A stretch of 64,000 nt of DNA from Thalassotalea loyana (GTDB taxonomy: Bacteria > Pseudomonadota > Gammaproteobacteria > Enterobacterales > Alteromonadaceae): assembly GCF_030161435.1 (NCBI RefSeq), contig NZ_BSSV01000005.1, positions 265,911-329,910 of the forward strand, read 5' to 3'. Under the pieces are notes generated by a model, which had not been told where the DNA came from, ran no database searches, and was given only the letters and a program-made list of their open reading frames with translations. Shown here in pieces: positions 1 through 7,872 of the stretch. The translations under genes and the position numbers were made by a program. Each line of letters starts with the position of its first letter. Within the stretch, counting starts at the first letter, position 1.

Positions 1-401
1 GCGACATCGACACCTTTTGACAGTAAATAGCCCACAATAAGTCGGTATGAACCCAAGTGATAGCTGCAATAAATGCGGTTAGCTTGTGGCGTGATTTGTT
101 CATCCCAGGCTTTTTCGACACGCAAAATGTCTGGGCGGAGTGCTTTGTTTTTTGGCGCATATAGATGACTTACATCAAATTCAGCGCTTACTTGGTTTTC
201 AATCACACGATCGACCATGGCATTGGCAGATAACGTGGTTTGAGCGAAGTCGAAGAATTTAAACATTGCCGATGACATGTTGACGACACGCTCACGATGA
301 TGAATGTCACCAGGTGTTGTGGTGTAATACATTGGCGCTTTTTCTTGGATGTATTCACGTCGGCTATTAATAAACGCCTGTGCTCGGTTACTTTGACTCA
401 T
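1..401 (-). CDS. Possible LpxL/LPLAT-like acyltransferase, truncated by window edge
   Basis: An open frame begins with ATG at 401 and runs off the left edge, so about 133 N-terminal residues are visible (MSQSNRAQAF...). Near the visible end the segment IYCSYHLGSYRLIVGYLL, followed by GVDV, resembles the H-x4-D/E region of LpxL/HtrB acyltransferases, where a strand leads into HFGNWEL-like sequence. Here the acidic position is Arg (H-LGSY-R), so the assignment is tentative and the catalytic pair may differ. The start overlaps the end of the arginase-like gene by 14 bases, so the two are probably translated together. I infer a role in acylating the neighbouring peptide, but only from context. 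No family assignment is secure without the missing C-terminus. Confidence 0.4.
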   Translation of the reverse strand, partial: MSQSNRAQAFINSRREYIQEKAPMYYTTTPGDIHHRERVVNMSSAMFKFFDFAQTTLSANAMVDRVIENQVSAEFDVSHLYAPKNKALRPDILRVEKAWDEQITPQANRIYCSYHLGSYRLIVGYLLSKGVDV

Positions 402-1650
402 GGTGTTCACCTACATAATTAGCGAGAAATAGCAGCGTTTCAGAAAAAATCTGGTGGCAAATTTCTTGGTTATCGATGGTTGGATTAAATTCGACAATGT
501 CTGCCCCAATCAGTGTTCTGTCTTCTAATAACAGGCTCAATAACGTCAATAGCTCGTGGTACTGTAGGCCACTAACAACCGGGCTGTTTGTGGCTGGAAA
601 TACTGTTGGGTCTAGTACATCCATGTCTAGCGACAAGTAAATTTTTGCGTGCTCTGGCAGCCCTAATACTTGCTTGATATTTTGTTGTCTAAGTACGTTA
701 AGCGTGTCTCTAATACCAAAGGTGGTCATTCTGTCGTTCGTTTGCGTGCCTAAATTATTCATGCCACGAATACCAAATTGGAATACATGGCTAAGAGCAG
801 GCAGTTCGTTCAAGCTTTTCGTCAGAAAATTGCCATGATGGTTAACGCAATGCTCGCCATAAATGTCATCTACCGGGGTTTGGTATAAGTCGGTATGTGC
901 ATCAATGTGAATTAAGTAAAACTCATCATGTTGCGCTGCAATGCCTTTCAAAATTGGATAGGTAATTGAGTGATCACCACCAAAATAAATGGGTGAGATA
1001 TTACGCTCGCTAAAGTGCTTGCTCAGCAACGTGAGTTGTTTGAAGATTTTGCTGTTGTCTTCATATGGGTAGAAATAGAAATCACCGATATCAGAGATTG
1101 TTTTGTTGGTGATTTTGCTTTTTAGTCCACTAAAATCTACCGTGTTGTCGATGCGGATATATTTAGTAATATCTGGCTCTTTCGACATACTTTGATGGGT
1201 AACACCTCGGCTTTTTAACCAGCTTCTCGCAGCATTTGTCGCCTTGTCGCAACCACCACTGATTTGATTGCCTCGGCTATAGGGCACACCAACAAAACAA
1301 CTATCGTTGTTTTTCAGTTGATATAAATTTGCGCCAAGTCCCAGGATGCTATACGGCTGGTTATAGACGTTTAAGCTGTCTTGGTAAGATTGGTCTTTGC
1401 CAATTAAAATCGCTTTATCGTTTAAGTAGCTAATTACCTGCTGAACAAAGTGTGAATTTGCGTCTTCTGGTAGTGCTTGGTGCTCACTGAAGTACTTCAC
1501 AACTTGTGCTTCTTTTGCACCTAAAACAAACTCTTTTTGCGTGATATTGTGGCGCACCAAGCACTTGCCTTCATCTCGTGCGAGTACTGAAATAGCATCG
1601 CTTAATTTGAATTGTTCAAGCACGTTTTTGATTGAGGTCGACAGCGTCAT
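388..1650 (-). CDS. Arginase/ureohydrolase-family enzyme with PqqD-like N-terminal domain (candidate peptide arginase)
   Basis: 420 residues. The C-terminal ~300 residues carry the arginase manganese motifs: GGDHS (224-228), DAHTD (250-254) and SLDMDVLDP (340-348). Arginase-family enzymes remove urea or an amidine group from guanidino compounds. Free-arginine arginases and agmatinases are about 300 residues; this one has an extra ~90 residues at the N-terminus that look like a small PqqD-type winged-helix domain, the fold used as the RiPP recognition element. Arginases acting on peptides (OspR type) turn arginine into ornithine inside RiPP precursors. Its start codon overlaps the stop of the M50 protease gene (TAATG), and the precursor-like peptide gene lies upstream in the same operon. 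Peptide arginase is my preferred reading; a free-substrate ureohydrolase is the alternative. Confidence 0.72.
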   Translation of the reverse strand: MTLSTSIKNVLEQFKLSDAISVLARDEGKCLVRHNITQKEFVLGAKEAQVVKYFSEHQALPEDANSHFVQQVISYLNDKAILIGKDQSYQDSLNVYNQPYSILGLGANLYQLKNNDSCFVGVPYSRGNQISGGCDKATNAARSWLKSRGVTHQSMSKEPDITKYIRIDNTVDFSGLKSKITNKTISDIGDFYFYPYEDNSKIFKQLTLLSKHFSERNISPIYFGGDHSITYPILKGIAAQHDEFYLIHIDAHTDLYQTPVDDIYGEHCVNHHGNFLTKSLNELPALSHVFQFGIRGMNNLGTQTNDRMTTFGIRDTLNVLRQQNIKQVLGLPEHAKIYLSLDMDVLDPTVFPATNSPVVSGLQYHELLTLLSLLLEDRTLIGADIVEFNPTIDNQEICHQIFSETLLFLANYVGEHHESK

Positions 1651-2894
1651 TACTTAGCTCCTCTTACTAATGTAGAAATACCAAGTAACGCTTTACACAT
1701 TCTTACGACTAGGACGCAGTAGGCAACGCCAAGGATAAAGAAGTAACCCATTCGTCCAATAACCATGCTGTAAGTTGCAAAAGAATGAGCAGCGAGCATT
1801 TGTGTTGTCAGTGTTTCTTTAATTTCAGCGGCTGAGCTAACGATTTCAATACCTAGCGATGCCAGCACGTAGCAAATAAAGGTTAAGAAAAAGAGTGAGC
1901 CAACTGCGTAGTAAAATAGTGCCGGTTGTTCAGCTTGTGCCTGTTTAACGCGAGTTAGGAAGCTTTGACCGTTGTCAGTAAATAACCCCGTTACTAACTC
2001 AGTCGACTTTTGACGCAAGTTTGGCAATTTAAATAAGTCGCTGTAGATCCAGTAGCCATCGAAGCGCAAGAATGGCGATAGATTTAAAATCGTACTGTTT
2101 AAAATAATGTAGATGGCGAATACCGCAATTAGGCTACCTGTCATTGCGCCATAAAAAGCGATGCAACCGGCAAACAAAAACTGAAAGTAAGAGCCGCCCA
2201 CGTTAACAACGGTGCGTTTAGCAACTGATAAGCTCCATGCTTTTGACATGTCTGAGTAAAAAACAGGGAAGATGAGGTAAACACCGACACCAACTTTGTC
2301 GATACCTGCGCCGTAGCGTGCTCCGGCAGATGTATGGCCTAGCTCATGTATCAGGTAGCTACAAATAACCATGAGGTAGAGCCAGACATAATCTTCTGGT
2401 GTGAATAACATGGGAAATGCGACAACCGCATTCCAGCTCAATGCGCTAAAGTGTTCACTAGTAAATAACATGGCAAATGCCACGAGTGATAAAATGATTG
2501 ATAAGGTTGCAACCACCGGGCTATAAAAAATCTTTAATGCAGAAGATGAGGCGACCACGAACTTTTCAGTTAATACTGGTACGGCAAATTTAATGTACTG
2601 CTCGAAATAATCTGATGTTTTCTCTTTGGTATTTGCGTGAGAAATTAAACCAAGTTCAGGTAATTTTTTGTCTAATAGAAAAACAACGTGCTCTTCTTTG
2701 ACTTTATGGTTTTGTGTCAGTGTGCCGACGATCTCGCTAATGCTATTACCAGCTTTTAACAGCATTAGTAATTCGGCAATGACTTTGCTGACATAAAAGT
2801 TACGTGCGCCTTTGCTAACGAAAAACTCTTTTCCTGGTGTTGAGTTTTCATTCTCGACAATATAAATATCGGGAGAAACTTGATACTGTTCCAT
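1650..2894 (-). CDS. M50-type membrane zinc metalloprotease with PqqD-like N-terminal domain
   Basis: 414 residues. Residues 1-85 resemble a PqqD-like domain. The rest is strongly hydrophobic with about six membrane segments. HELGH at 183-187 gives two zinc ligands and a catalytic Glu, and LSPFLRFDGYW around 272-282 gives the third ligand, Asp279, in the LxPxxxxDG pattern of site-2 proteases. Proteins of this build are usually annotated as putative peptide zinc metalloproteases and occur in peptide-modification loci. It sits 63 bases after the small peptide gene and overlaps the arginase-like gene by one base. The start has a good ribosome site (AAGGA, five bases before ATG). Likely role: intramembrane processing or maturation of the 73-residue peptide (inference). 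Confidence 0.75.
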   Translation of the reverse strand: MEQYQVSPDIYIVENENSTPGKEFFVSKGARNFYVSKVIAELLMLLKAGNSISEIVGTLTQNHKVKEEHVVFLLDKKLPELGLISHANTKEKTSDYFEQYIKFAVPVLTEKFVVASSSALKIFYSPVVATLSIILSLVAFAMLFTSEHFSALSWNAVVAFPMLFTPEDYVWLYLMVICSYLIHELGHTSAGARYGAGIDKVGVGVYLIFPVFYSDMSKAWSLSVAKRTVVNVGGSYFQFLFAGCIAFYGAMTGSLIAVFAIYIILNSTILNLSPFLRFDGYWIYSDLFKLPNLRQKSTELVTGLFTDNGQSFLTRVKQAQAEQPALFYYAVGSLFFLTFICYVLASLGIEIVSSAAEIKETLTTQMLAAHSFATYSMVIGRMGYFFILGVAYCVLVVRMCKALLGISTLVRGAK

Positions 2895-2946
2895 GTGATT
2901 CCTTGACCTATAACTTAGACAAAATTGCGCACGTAATAACGGATGA

Positions 2947-2961
2947 TTAACCTAGGGTTAA
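2947..2961 (-). promoter_or_regulatory. Small hairpin at the end of the peptide gene
   Basis: TTAACC and GGTTAA form perfect six-base arms around a three-base loop. The hairpin overlaps the stop codon of the 73-residue peptide gene, just before the M50 gene. It has no U-run. It could partly limit read-through or stabilise the peptide mRNA so that precursor is made in excess of enzymes; this is inference only. Confidence 0.3.
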
Positions 2962-3179
2962 ATCTTGCCGCCTTTGAATTTGCAGTGTGGGTAATTCACA
3001 CAACGATTTGGGTCTTTTGATAACGAAGTTACAAACTCACCTAGTGGTGTCGGTGAAGTAAACTCTTCAGCAGAAGCAGCTGTTGTTGCAGTAGGAATAA
3101 ACAAGCTACAAACAAATAATGATAAAGCGCCTTTTTTTAATGAAACGATATGTTGTGCAATAGTATTTTTGTTTTTCAT
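2958..3179 (-). CDS. Small secreted/precursor-like peptide (candidate RiPP precursor)
   Basis: 73 residues, no family recognised. Layout: a Lys-containing N-terminus (KNKN, then KK at 15-16), a hydrophobic segment at about 17-36, an AASA sequence that fits signal peptidase I cleavage after residue 37, then a polar tail ending DPNRCVNYPHCKFKGGKI. Arg59 is the only arginine in the whole peptide, although there are eight lysines; it lies next to Cys60, and a second Cys is at 66. AAGGAA sits eight bases before the ATG. It is the first gene of an operon followed by an M50 protease and an arginase-like enzyme, so I infer that it is their substrate. The hydrophobic segment could be a Sec signal or a leader cut by the M50 protease. 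Confidence 0.68.
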   Translation of the reverse strand: MKNKNTIAQHIVSLKKGALSLFVCSLFIPTATTAASAEEFTSPTPLGEFVTSLSKDPNRCVNYPHCKFKGGKI

Positions 3180-3546
3180 GACATCAGTTCCTTATTTATT
3201 AGTATTAAGTTTTGGCTTTAGCCATTTCCGCTGGTTAACCACTCAACCAAATTTGTTATTGGTAAAACTTGCTTGGTTAAGTAAAGGCAACTGAGCGTCA
3301 ATTTGATTTCGGTTGCCAACACTTGTTTGCGGTGTGAACTGACAATGCGATTATTTGTCTGACAAAACTTTATAGTTGATGAAATGAAAGGTAATATTTG
3401 CACTTGAATTACTTTATAAAAGTTTATAAAGTTACTTAAGCTACTGATATTATTTTAATTATTTGACTGCTGGTCAGATGTGGTATTCTTTGAAAAATTC
3501 AATTAATACTTCAATATTGGGTTCGAAATTCTTATTTTTGAGTGTG
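3180..3546. other. Divergent intergenic control region
   Basis: This 367-base AT-rich stretch separates the leftward peptide operon from the rightward CadC-like regulator. It must hold both promoters, but I cannot place either with confidence. It contains a perfect palindrome at 3411-3432 and a related half-site (ACTTTATAG) near 3367. A 61-codon leftward frame lies within it but has no recognisable content or ribosome site and is probably not a gene. Confidence 0.6.
3411..3432. promoter_or_regulatory. Perfect inverted repeat, candidate operator
   Basis: ACTTTATAAA, a two-base spacer AG, then TTTATAAAGT: ten-base arms with no mismatch. The repeat lies about 115 bases upstream of the CadC-like regulator and about 230 bases upstream of the peptide gene. 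A partial copy of one arm (ACTTTATAG) occurs at about 3367. The position between divergent units fits a binding site for the adjacent winged-helix regulator. It is AT-only apart from the spacer and the arm ends, so chance occurrence is possible. Confidence 0.45.
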
Positions 3547-5601
3547 ATGATGGAATATCTAATACACGAAGACTGCTTTTTTTGTGTCAATTCTAATGTC
3601 TTAAGGCATCAAGTTGGCAATGAAACGAGAGAGATCACACTCGATAATCTTGAGTCAAAACTGCTCTCACACTTCATTCGCCATCAGGGCAAAACCATCT
3701 CAAAAAATGAGTTGATGGAACTGTGGAATACGCAATATGTGATGGAACATTCACTAACGCGTGTTATTTCTACGCTGAGAAAAAAACTCGATAACTTAAA
3801 TAATTTAGCCTCATTAATAAAAACCATTCCTCGAGAAGGCTACCAATATATTGGTAGTGCCATTGTTGAACAGCAAACTCCCGTTGTAGAGTTGCCAGAA
3901 AACACTGAACCAAGCCCAGTGATTCAAGCCGCGCCAAACCTAAAAGCGCTTTATTTTCTGATTGCTACGTTAATTATTGCGTTACTTGTGATTGGTGTGA
4001 TGTGGTCCAAAGACACACGAGAAGATTCGGTTGCACAACCCTATGTATACGAGGTGATGGATAACGGCTCGTTGAAAGAAGACGCTACCATGAACCCTGA
4101 TGGTGAAACCTTAGTGTATTCGTCTCAAATTCCTGGTGAGCGTTGGTCGTTAAAAATAGTATCGCTAAATAGCCAGTTTACCCGCCATCATAAAGTGGAA
4201 GGTTACGACTTAATTTCGCCTGCCTGGATAGATGAAGAAACCCTCGTATATGTGATGTCGAGCAGCGACCATTGCTCTATTCGAAAAATCGACATCTATA
4301 AATCGCCTGAAAATAACATTGGCAGCCCAATAAGTAGCTGTAACGTAAAAGATCCAAGTCGAGCACTGGTGGTGTTAGACAGCAATACCTTGTTGGTATC
4401 AGATAGTGAAGCGATAAATATTCCGAAGCAATTAATAAAAATCGACATTGATACGGGTGAAAAAACAGTGCTGCATAAAGATAGCAACACGGGCACTGGA
4501 GCGTATCGTCTGTTTGTTAGCCCAAATAAAGATTTTGTTGCAACACTTTCAAGCGATAACTGGTTTGATACTGATATTCAAATTTTTAAAGCGACTGAAC
4601 TCAACTCGCCTATTTGGCACAAGCAAGTTGATTATCCGCTATTTTCTGTCTCGTTAGGTGATGACGAGGTGGTTTATAAAGATGAAACAGGGCGCTTCAA
4701 AAGCATTGATTTTTTAAGTGAGAATAGCCGTAAAAACGTGATTCCACTTGTGATCACACGGCCTGTATACTCACCAACGTTTGCTAAAAATGGCTTTTTC
4801 TTTACTGAAGGCGATAAGTTTAACCACAGAATTGTGCTAGAGAACTTTAGCAATGGCGAGCATCAGGTCTTAAACGAAATAGACAGTGTATCAACCCGTT
4901 CGCCATTATTACTTGATGATGGACAGGTGTTGCTATACGCCTCTAACCAAACGGGTATCAACCAGATTTGGCAGAAGAATTTAGTCACAGGTAAGCACGA
5001 GCAAATCTCGAGCTTTGATACCTCGTATCATATCGAAGGTATCGTGGTTAATGAGGCCGAAACCGAAATAGCCGTTGAAACAAACCGAGGTATTATTTTC
5101 GGTGAATTTGATGTTGTGGGTAAAATTGTAAACCCACAATTGATCCGTGGTAGCCTACCCGCCTTTTGGCAAGGTGATTTACTGTATAGCTTAAAAGATG
5201 ATGGCAAAAGTACGGTATATCAGTACGTAAAAGAAAGCCAAACCAGCAAAGTACTGCTTGAAAACGGTGCGTATAAAACGGTTATTGATGCAGGCAAGCT
5301 CTATTATTCAAAATATCATGCAAGTGGCATTTGGCAGTACAATGAAGCCGCGCAAGATACCTTGATTTACACGCCTAATTCCTCTCATGTAGGTGAAGAG
5401 TGGGATGTATTTGGCAACCACATCTACATGCGAGAGCAAAAAGACACCATCAATAAAGTCGCGATTAGTGATGACGCAAACCAGACATTAGAAGTGATGA
5501 AAATGGATTGTATTCGCCTAAACATTGTTGCTGAAAATAAGTGTTTATTTAGTGTCGGTGAGCCTTCCGCAAACCGATTGTTACGCTATAGCTTCGACTA
5601 G
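3547..5601 (+). CDS. CadC-like membrane-anchored winged-helix regulator with TolB/WD40-like propeller
   Basis: I chose the ATGATG at 3547/3550 because translation then begins with MEYLIHED, directly before the DNA-binding domain; the frame is open upstream to 3463. The N-terminal ~110 residues are an OmpR/CadC-type winged helix (ITLDNLESKLLSHF, then ISKNELMELWN, RVISTLRKKL and IKTIPREGYQYIG). One membrane helix (ALYFLIATLIIALLVIGVMW) follows, then about 500 residues of repeated propeller-like strands expected in the periplasm. Such proteins sense an external cue and act on DNA while membrane-bound. It is divergent from the peptide operon and is the obvious candidate to control it. The sensed signal cannot be read from sequence. 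Confidence 0.78.
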   Translation: MMEYLIHEDCFFCVNSNVLRHQVGNETREITLDNLESKLLSHFIRHQGKTISKNELMELWNTQYVMEHSLTRVISTLRKKLDNLNNLASLIKTIPREGYQYIGSAIVEQQTPVVELPENTEPSPVIQAAPNLKALYFLIATLIIALLVIGVMWSKDTREDSVAQPYVYEVMDNGSLKEDATMNPDGETLVYSSQIPGERWSLKIVSLNSQFTRHHKVEGYDLISPAWIDEETLVYVMSSSDHCSIRKIDIYKSPENNIGSPISSCNVKDPSRALVVLDSNTLLVSDSEAINIPKQLIKIDIDTGEKTVLHKDSNTGTGAYRLFVSPNKDFVATLSSDNWFDTDIQIFKATELNSPIWHKQVDYPLFSVSLGDDEVVYKDETGRFKSIDFLSENSRKNVIPLVITRPVYSPTFAKNGFFFTEGDKFNHRIVLENFSNGEHQVLNEIDSVSTRSPLLLDDGQVLLYASNQTGINQIWQKNLVTGKHEQISSFDTSYHIEGIVVNEAETEIAVETNRGIIFGEFDVVGKIVNPQLIRGSLPAFWQGDLLYSLKDDGKSTVYQYVKESQTSKVLLENGAYKTVIDAGKLYYSKYHASGIWQYNEAAQDTLIYTPNSSHVGEEWDVFGNHIYMREQKDTINKVAISDDANQTLEVMKMDCIRLNIVAENKCLFSVGEPSANRLLRYSFD

Positions 5602-5609
5602 TTAAAGGG

Positions 5610-6344
5610 TTAAATACCTTGGCGAGACTGCTGTAAAGTATCTGGTCGCAAATGAACCATGATCGGTGTCACACTAAAAATAGATGATGCTCGCTCTGTA
5701 GCAATGCTTAGCATATGGTTTTCCATGTTGTGCTGATAAAAGTACAAACGTTGGCATTCAACGCCTTCTGACGTTTTTGGCTCATCAGGTGCGGCTAGCA
5801 GTTTTGAAAAATTAAGTGATAACGAATGACTAATACCTGATTGAGTCACCTTGGTATAAGCTTCTTTTGCTGTCCATAGTCGATAAAAATTCTCGGCTGT
5901 CCAGCCGACGTTATCCAACGTATTGACTTCTTGTGAACAAAAATACTCGTCTGAAAGCCCCCTGAAGTCGCGATTTTTAATCGCTTCAATATCAACGCCT
6001 AGGTTGTGTTCAACTGAGCTTAATGCCACAACGACCAAATTTTTCGCGTGGGAAATAGACTTATAAAAGAGATTATCCCCCAAACGAATTTGATTGAAAT
6101 TCGGCATTTCATAGTGAGTAAAATTTATCAGCTCATTTAACTGATTCAGACTATATGCAAGCAATACGCGGCCAAGCAGAAACTGTTGTTGGCGCTGTTT
6201 AGTTTTAAACGCATCAAACCGCACTTTTTCCTCTGAATTCAACAATGATTGCCAATAGCACAAATGGTTGGCAAACCAATCACTGGTGATATCGGCGTAG
6301 CAAATCAGCGTGTTATTAACGTTATGTAATGCTTGGTTATTCAT
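5610..6344 (-). CDS. 4'-phosphopantetheinyl transferase, Sfp/EntD type
   Basis: 244 residues, within the usual size of Sfp-type enzymes, which transfer phosphopantetheine from coenzyme A to a Ser of carrier proteins. The magnesium and coenzyme A motifs are visible as GVDIE (116-120) and FYRLWTAKEAYTK (153-165), with a SISHAKN segment near 96. No carrier protein, PKS or NRPS gene is in the window, so its partner is elsewhere, possibly beyond the left edge next to the acyltransferase-like gene. It ends eight bases from the end of the convergent CadC-like gene and starts 15 bases after the small membrane protein gene at 6360-6749, so those two are probably co-transcribed. Confidence 0.85.
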   Translation of the reverse strand: MNNQALHNVNNTLICYADITSDWFANHLCYWQSLLNSEEKVRFDAFKTKQRQQQFLLGRVLLAYSLNQLNELINFTHYEMPNFNQIRLGDNLFYKSISHAKNLVVVALSSVEHNLGVDIEAIKNRDFRGLSDEYFCSQEVNTLDNVGWTAENFYRLWTAKEAYTKVTQSGISHSLSLNFSKLLAAPDEPKTSEGVECQRLYFYQHNMENHMLSIATERASSIFSVTPIMVHLRPDTLQQSRQGI

Positions 6345-6359
6345 AGATAAATGAAGGTG

Positions 6360-6749
6360 TTACTGTTGAATATTATGGGCACAAGCGTCTTTTTGCGCTT
6401 GCTTCGCTTTTACTGATTTATCTGCCATCGCTGCCAAAATCGCGTTATTACAGGCTTTATCTTGTGCCGACAGTTTTTTAGCGTTATCGCCGAACGAAAT
6501 TTGTGTTCGGCGGGCATAATCTTGTTGTTTGGCGATAGCGCGTTGTCGCTCAAGGGCATGCTGTTCTCTTTTACGATCGGCAATAACGTTTTGTTGTTGT
6601 GTAATTATCTGCTGATTGGATTTTGAAAGCTCACCACCCAACCAGCTAGCAAACCAAAGGAAAGTGCCAAACTTGATAAACCAGAATAAGGTAAAGGCGA
6701 AAAGGATCGCAAAGATTAAGGCCAGTGTTTTCTTGAGGTTTAATTCCAT
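6360..6749 (-). CDS. Small membrane protein with coiled-coil region, function unknown
   Basis: 129 residues, not recognised. An N-terminal membrane segment (about residues 9-37, rich in Phe and Leu) is followed by a Gln/Arg/Lys-rich helix likely to form a coiled coil (about 42-75), then a polar tail with two Cys. GGAG lies nine bases before the ATG. It precedes the phosphopantetheinyl transferase by 15 bases on the same strand, so the two probably form a small operon. Nothing in the sequence suggests an enzymatic function. Confidence 0.6.
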   Translation of the reverse strand: MELNLKKTLALIFAILFAFTLFWFIKFGTFLWFASWLGGELSKSNQQIITQQQNVIADRKREQHALERQRAIAKQQDYARRTQISFGDNAKKLSAQDKACNNAILAAMADKSVKAKQAQKDACAHNIQQ

Positions 6750-6928
6750 CTAAATTTTCTCCATGAAGCAAATATAGGCTAATCGAAAACTGAAGATAAT
6801 CCAATGATTAACATACAAAAATATATAGAGATATATCTGATGTCTTTATATTTGTATTAGTTATGTTAACGTTGTGGGCCCGTTTTAAGTTAAGGAATGG
6901 ATTCTAATTAGAATTAAGGGATTATCTA

Positions 6929-7759
6929 ATGAAAACGATAGCTAAATGGCTAACACTTGCCATGATCATAAGTGTGATTTTCTTTGTTGAAATGAATGAC
7001 TCAGTAAAGCTAAATGCGCCTAGCATGGTGGGAAGCACTGTCGAAGAAACTAAACACGAAATAGTGAGTCATCAAAATCATGAAGACAATCTAAAGGCCG
7101 TTGTCGATAATGTTTCTCAATTTACATTTCAAGAGTATTTAGAAGACATAAATGATATCGACAGGACTCGCTATGAACAGCTTAATGACCGACTGTTTGG
7201 GATCTTGGCATTCAAAACGAAAGCGGAATATGACGTGTTGCGGCGCCATGGATTTCCGTCTATTGATGACTTTGAATATGTCGACATTCGCGACACGCGG
7301 GAACTTTCTAATCAACTGTATAATAGTATTAACCATTATCCTGAGTTTTCTGAAGGGGATGGGGTGAGTTACCATGCGTTAAGTACATTGAACCTACTTC
7401 AATCGCTTGCGGATTTGGAAAAAACCGTGCGGTACTACATTCCTGAGTATCAGCAAGGAGATAAATTTCCTAGAGATAATGACTGGCCTGAGGGCGAGAG
7501 ACCTGAGCAAGTAACCGATCAATTTAAAAACATCGTGTTATCTTACTCTGTTGTTAAGGATGCTTCAGCTTTCGAATTACTGGCGCAGGCAAGATATCAG
7601 CAATTTGCTTTTAACGCTGATGATAATAACGATAAACGAGTGGTTGAAAAACTCGCTCAGGCAAACAAGCTATTAAAAGGAAATTCGAACCTTGAAGTGT
7701 ATGTTAAATCTAACTACGCAGGTGAATTAGCGTACTTTTACGAGCTATCAAAAAAATAA
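6929..7759 (+). CDS. Hypothetical secreted or membrane-tethered protein
   Basis: 276 residues. Residues 5-22 are hydrophobic after a Lys-containing start (MKTIAKWLTLAMIISVIFFVE), so this is either a signal peptide or an N-terminal anchor. The remainder is acidic, mostly helical in appearance and has no motif I recognise. It is a single-gene unit: the neighbour to the left runs the other way, and a terminator follows at 7776. It may be lineage-specific. Confidence 0.55.
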   Translation: MKTIAKWLTLAMIISVIFFVEMNDSVKLNAPSMVGSTVEETKHEIVSHQNHEDNLKAVVDNVSQFTFQEYLEDINDIDRTRYEQLNDRLFGILAFKTKAEYDVLRRHGFPSIDDFEYVDIRDTRELSNQLYNSINHYPEFSEGDGVSYHALSTLNLLQSLADLEKTVRYYIPEYQQGDKFPRDNDWPEGERPEQVTDQFKNIVLSYSVVKDASAFELLAQARYQQFAFNADDNNDKRVVEKLAQANKLLKGNSNLEVYVKSNYAGELAYFYELSKK

Positions 7760-7775
7760 GTAAACGTTCTAAATT

Positions 7776-7803
7776 AAAAAAGGGAGTATTAGCTCCCCTT
7801 TTT
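7776..7803. terminator. Rho-independent terminator between convergent genes
   Basis: AAAAAGGGAG pairs with CTCCC(C)TTTTT across a short loop, with one bulged C, followed by T residues. The A-run on the other side gives a U-run on the minus strand too, so it can serve both the 6929 gene and yicC. Confidence 0.75.
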
Positions 7804-7872
7804 ATTCTGTGATTTCTGCCAAAGAGAATACACACCGGCATATTGAATTAGATAAACTTTATTGAAAGAGTG

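Noticed and set aside
3218..3403. 61-codon leftward frame upstream of the peptide gene
   Set aside because: No ribosome site, no signal or motif, and composition like non-coding DNA; it lies in the divergent control region.
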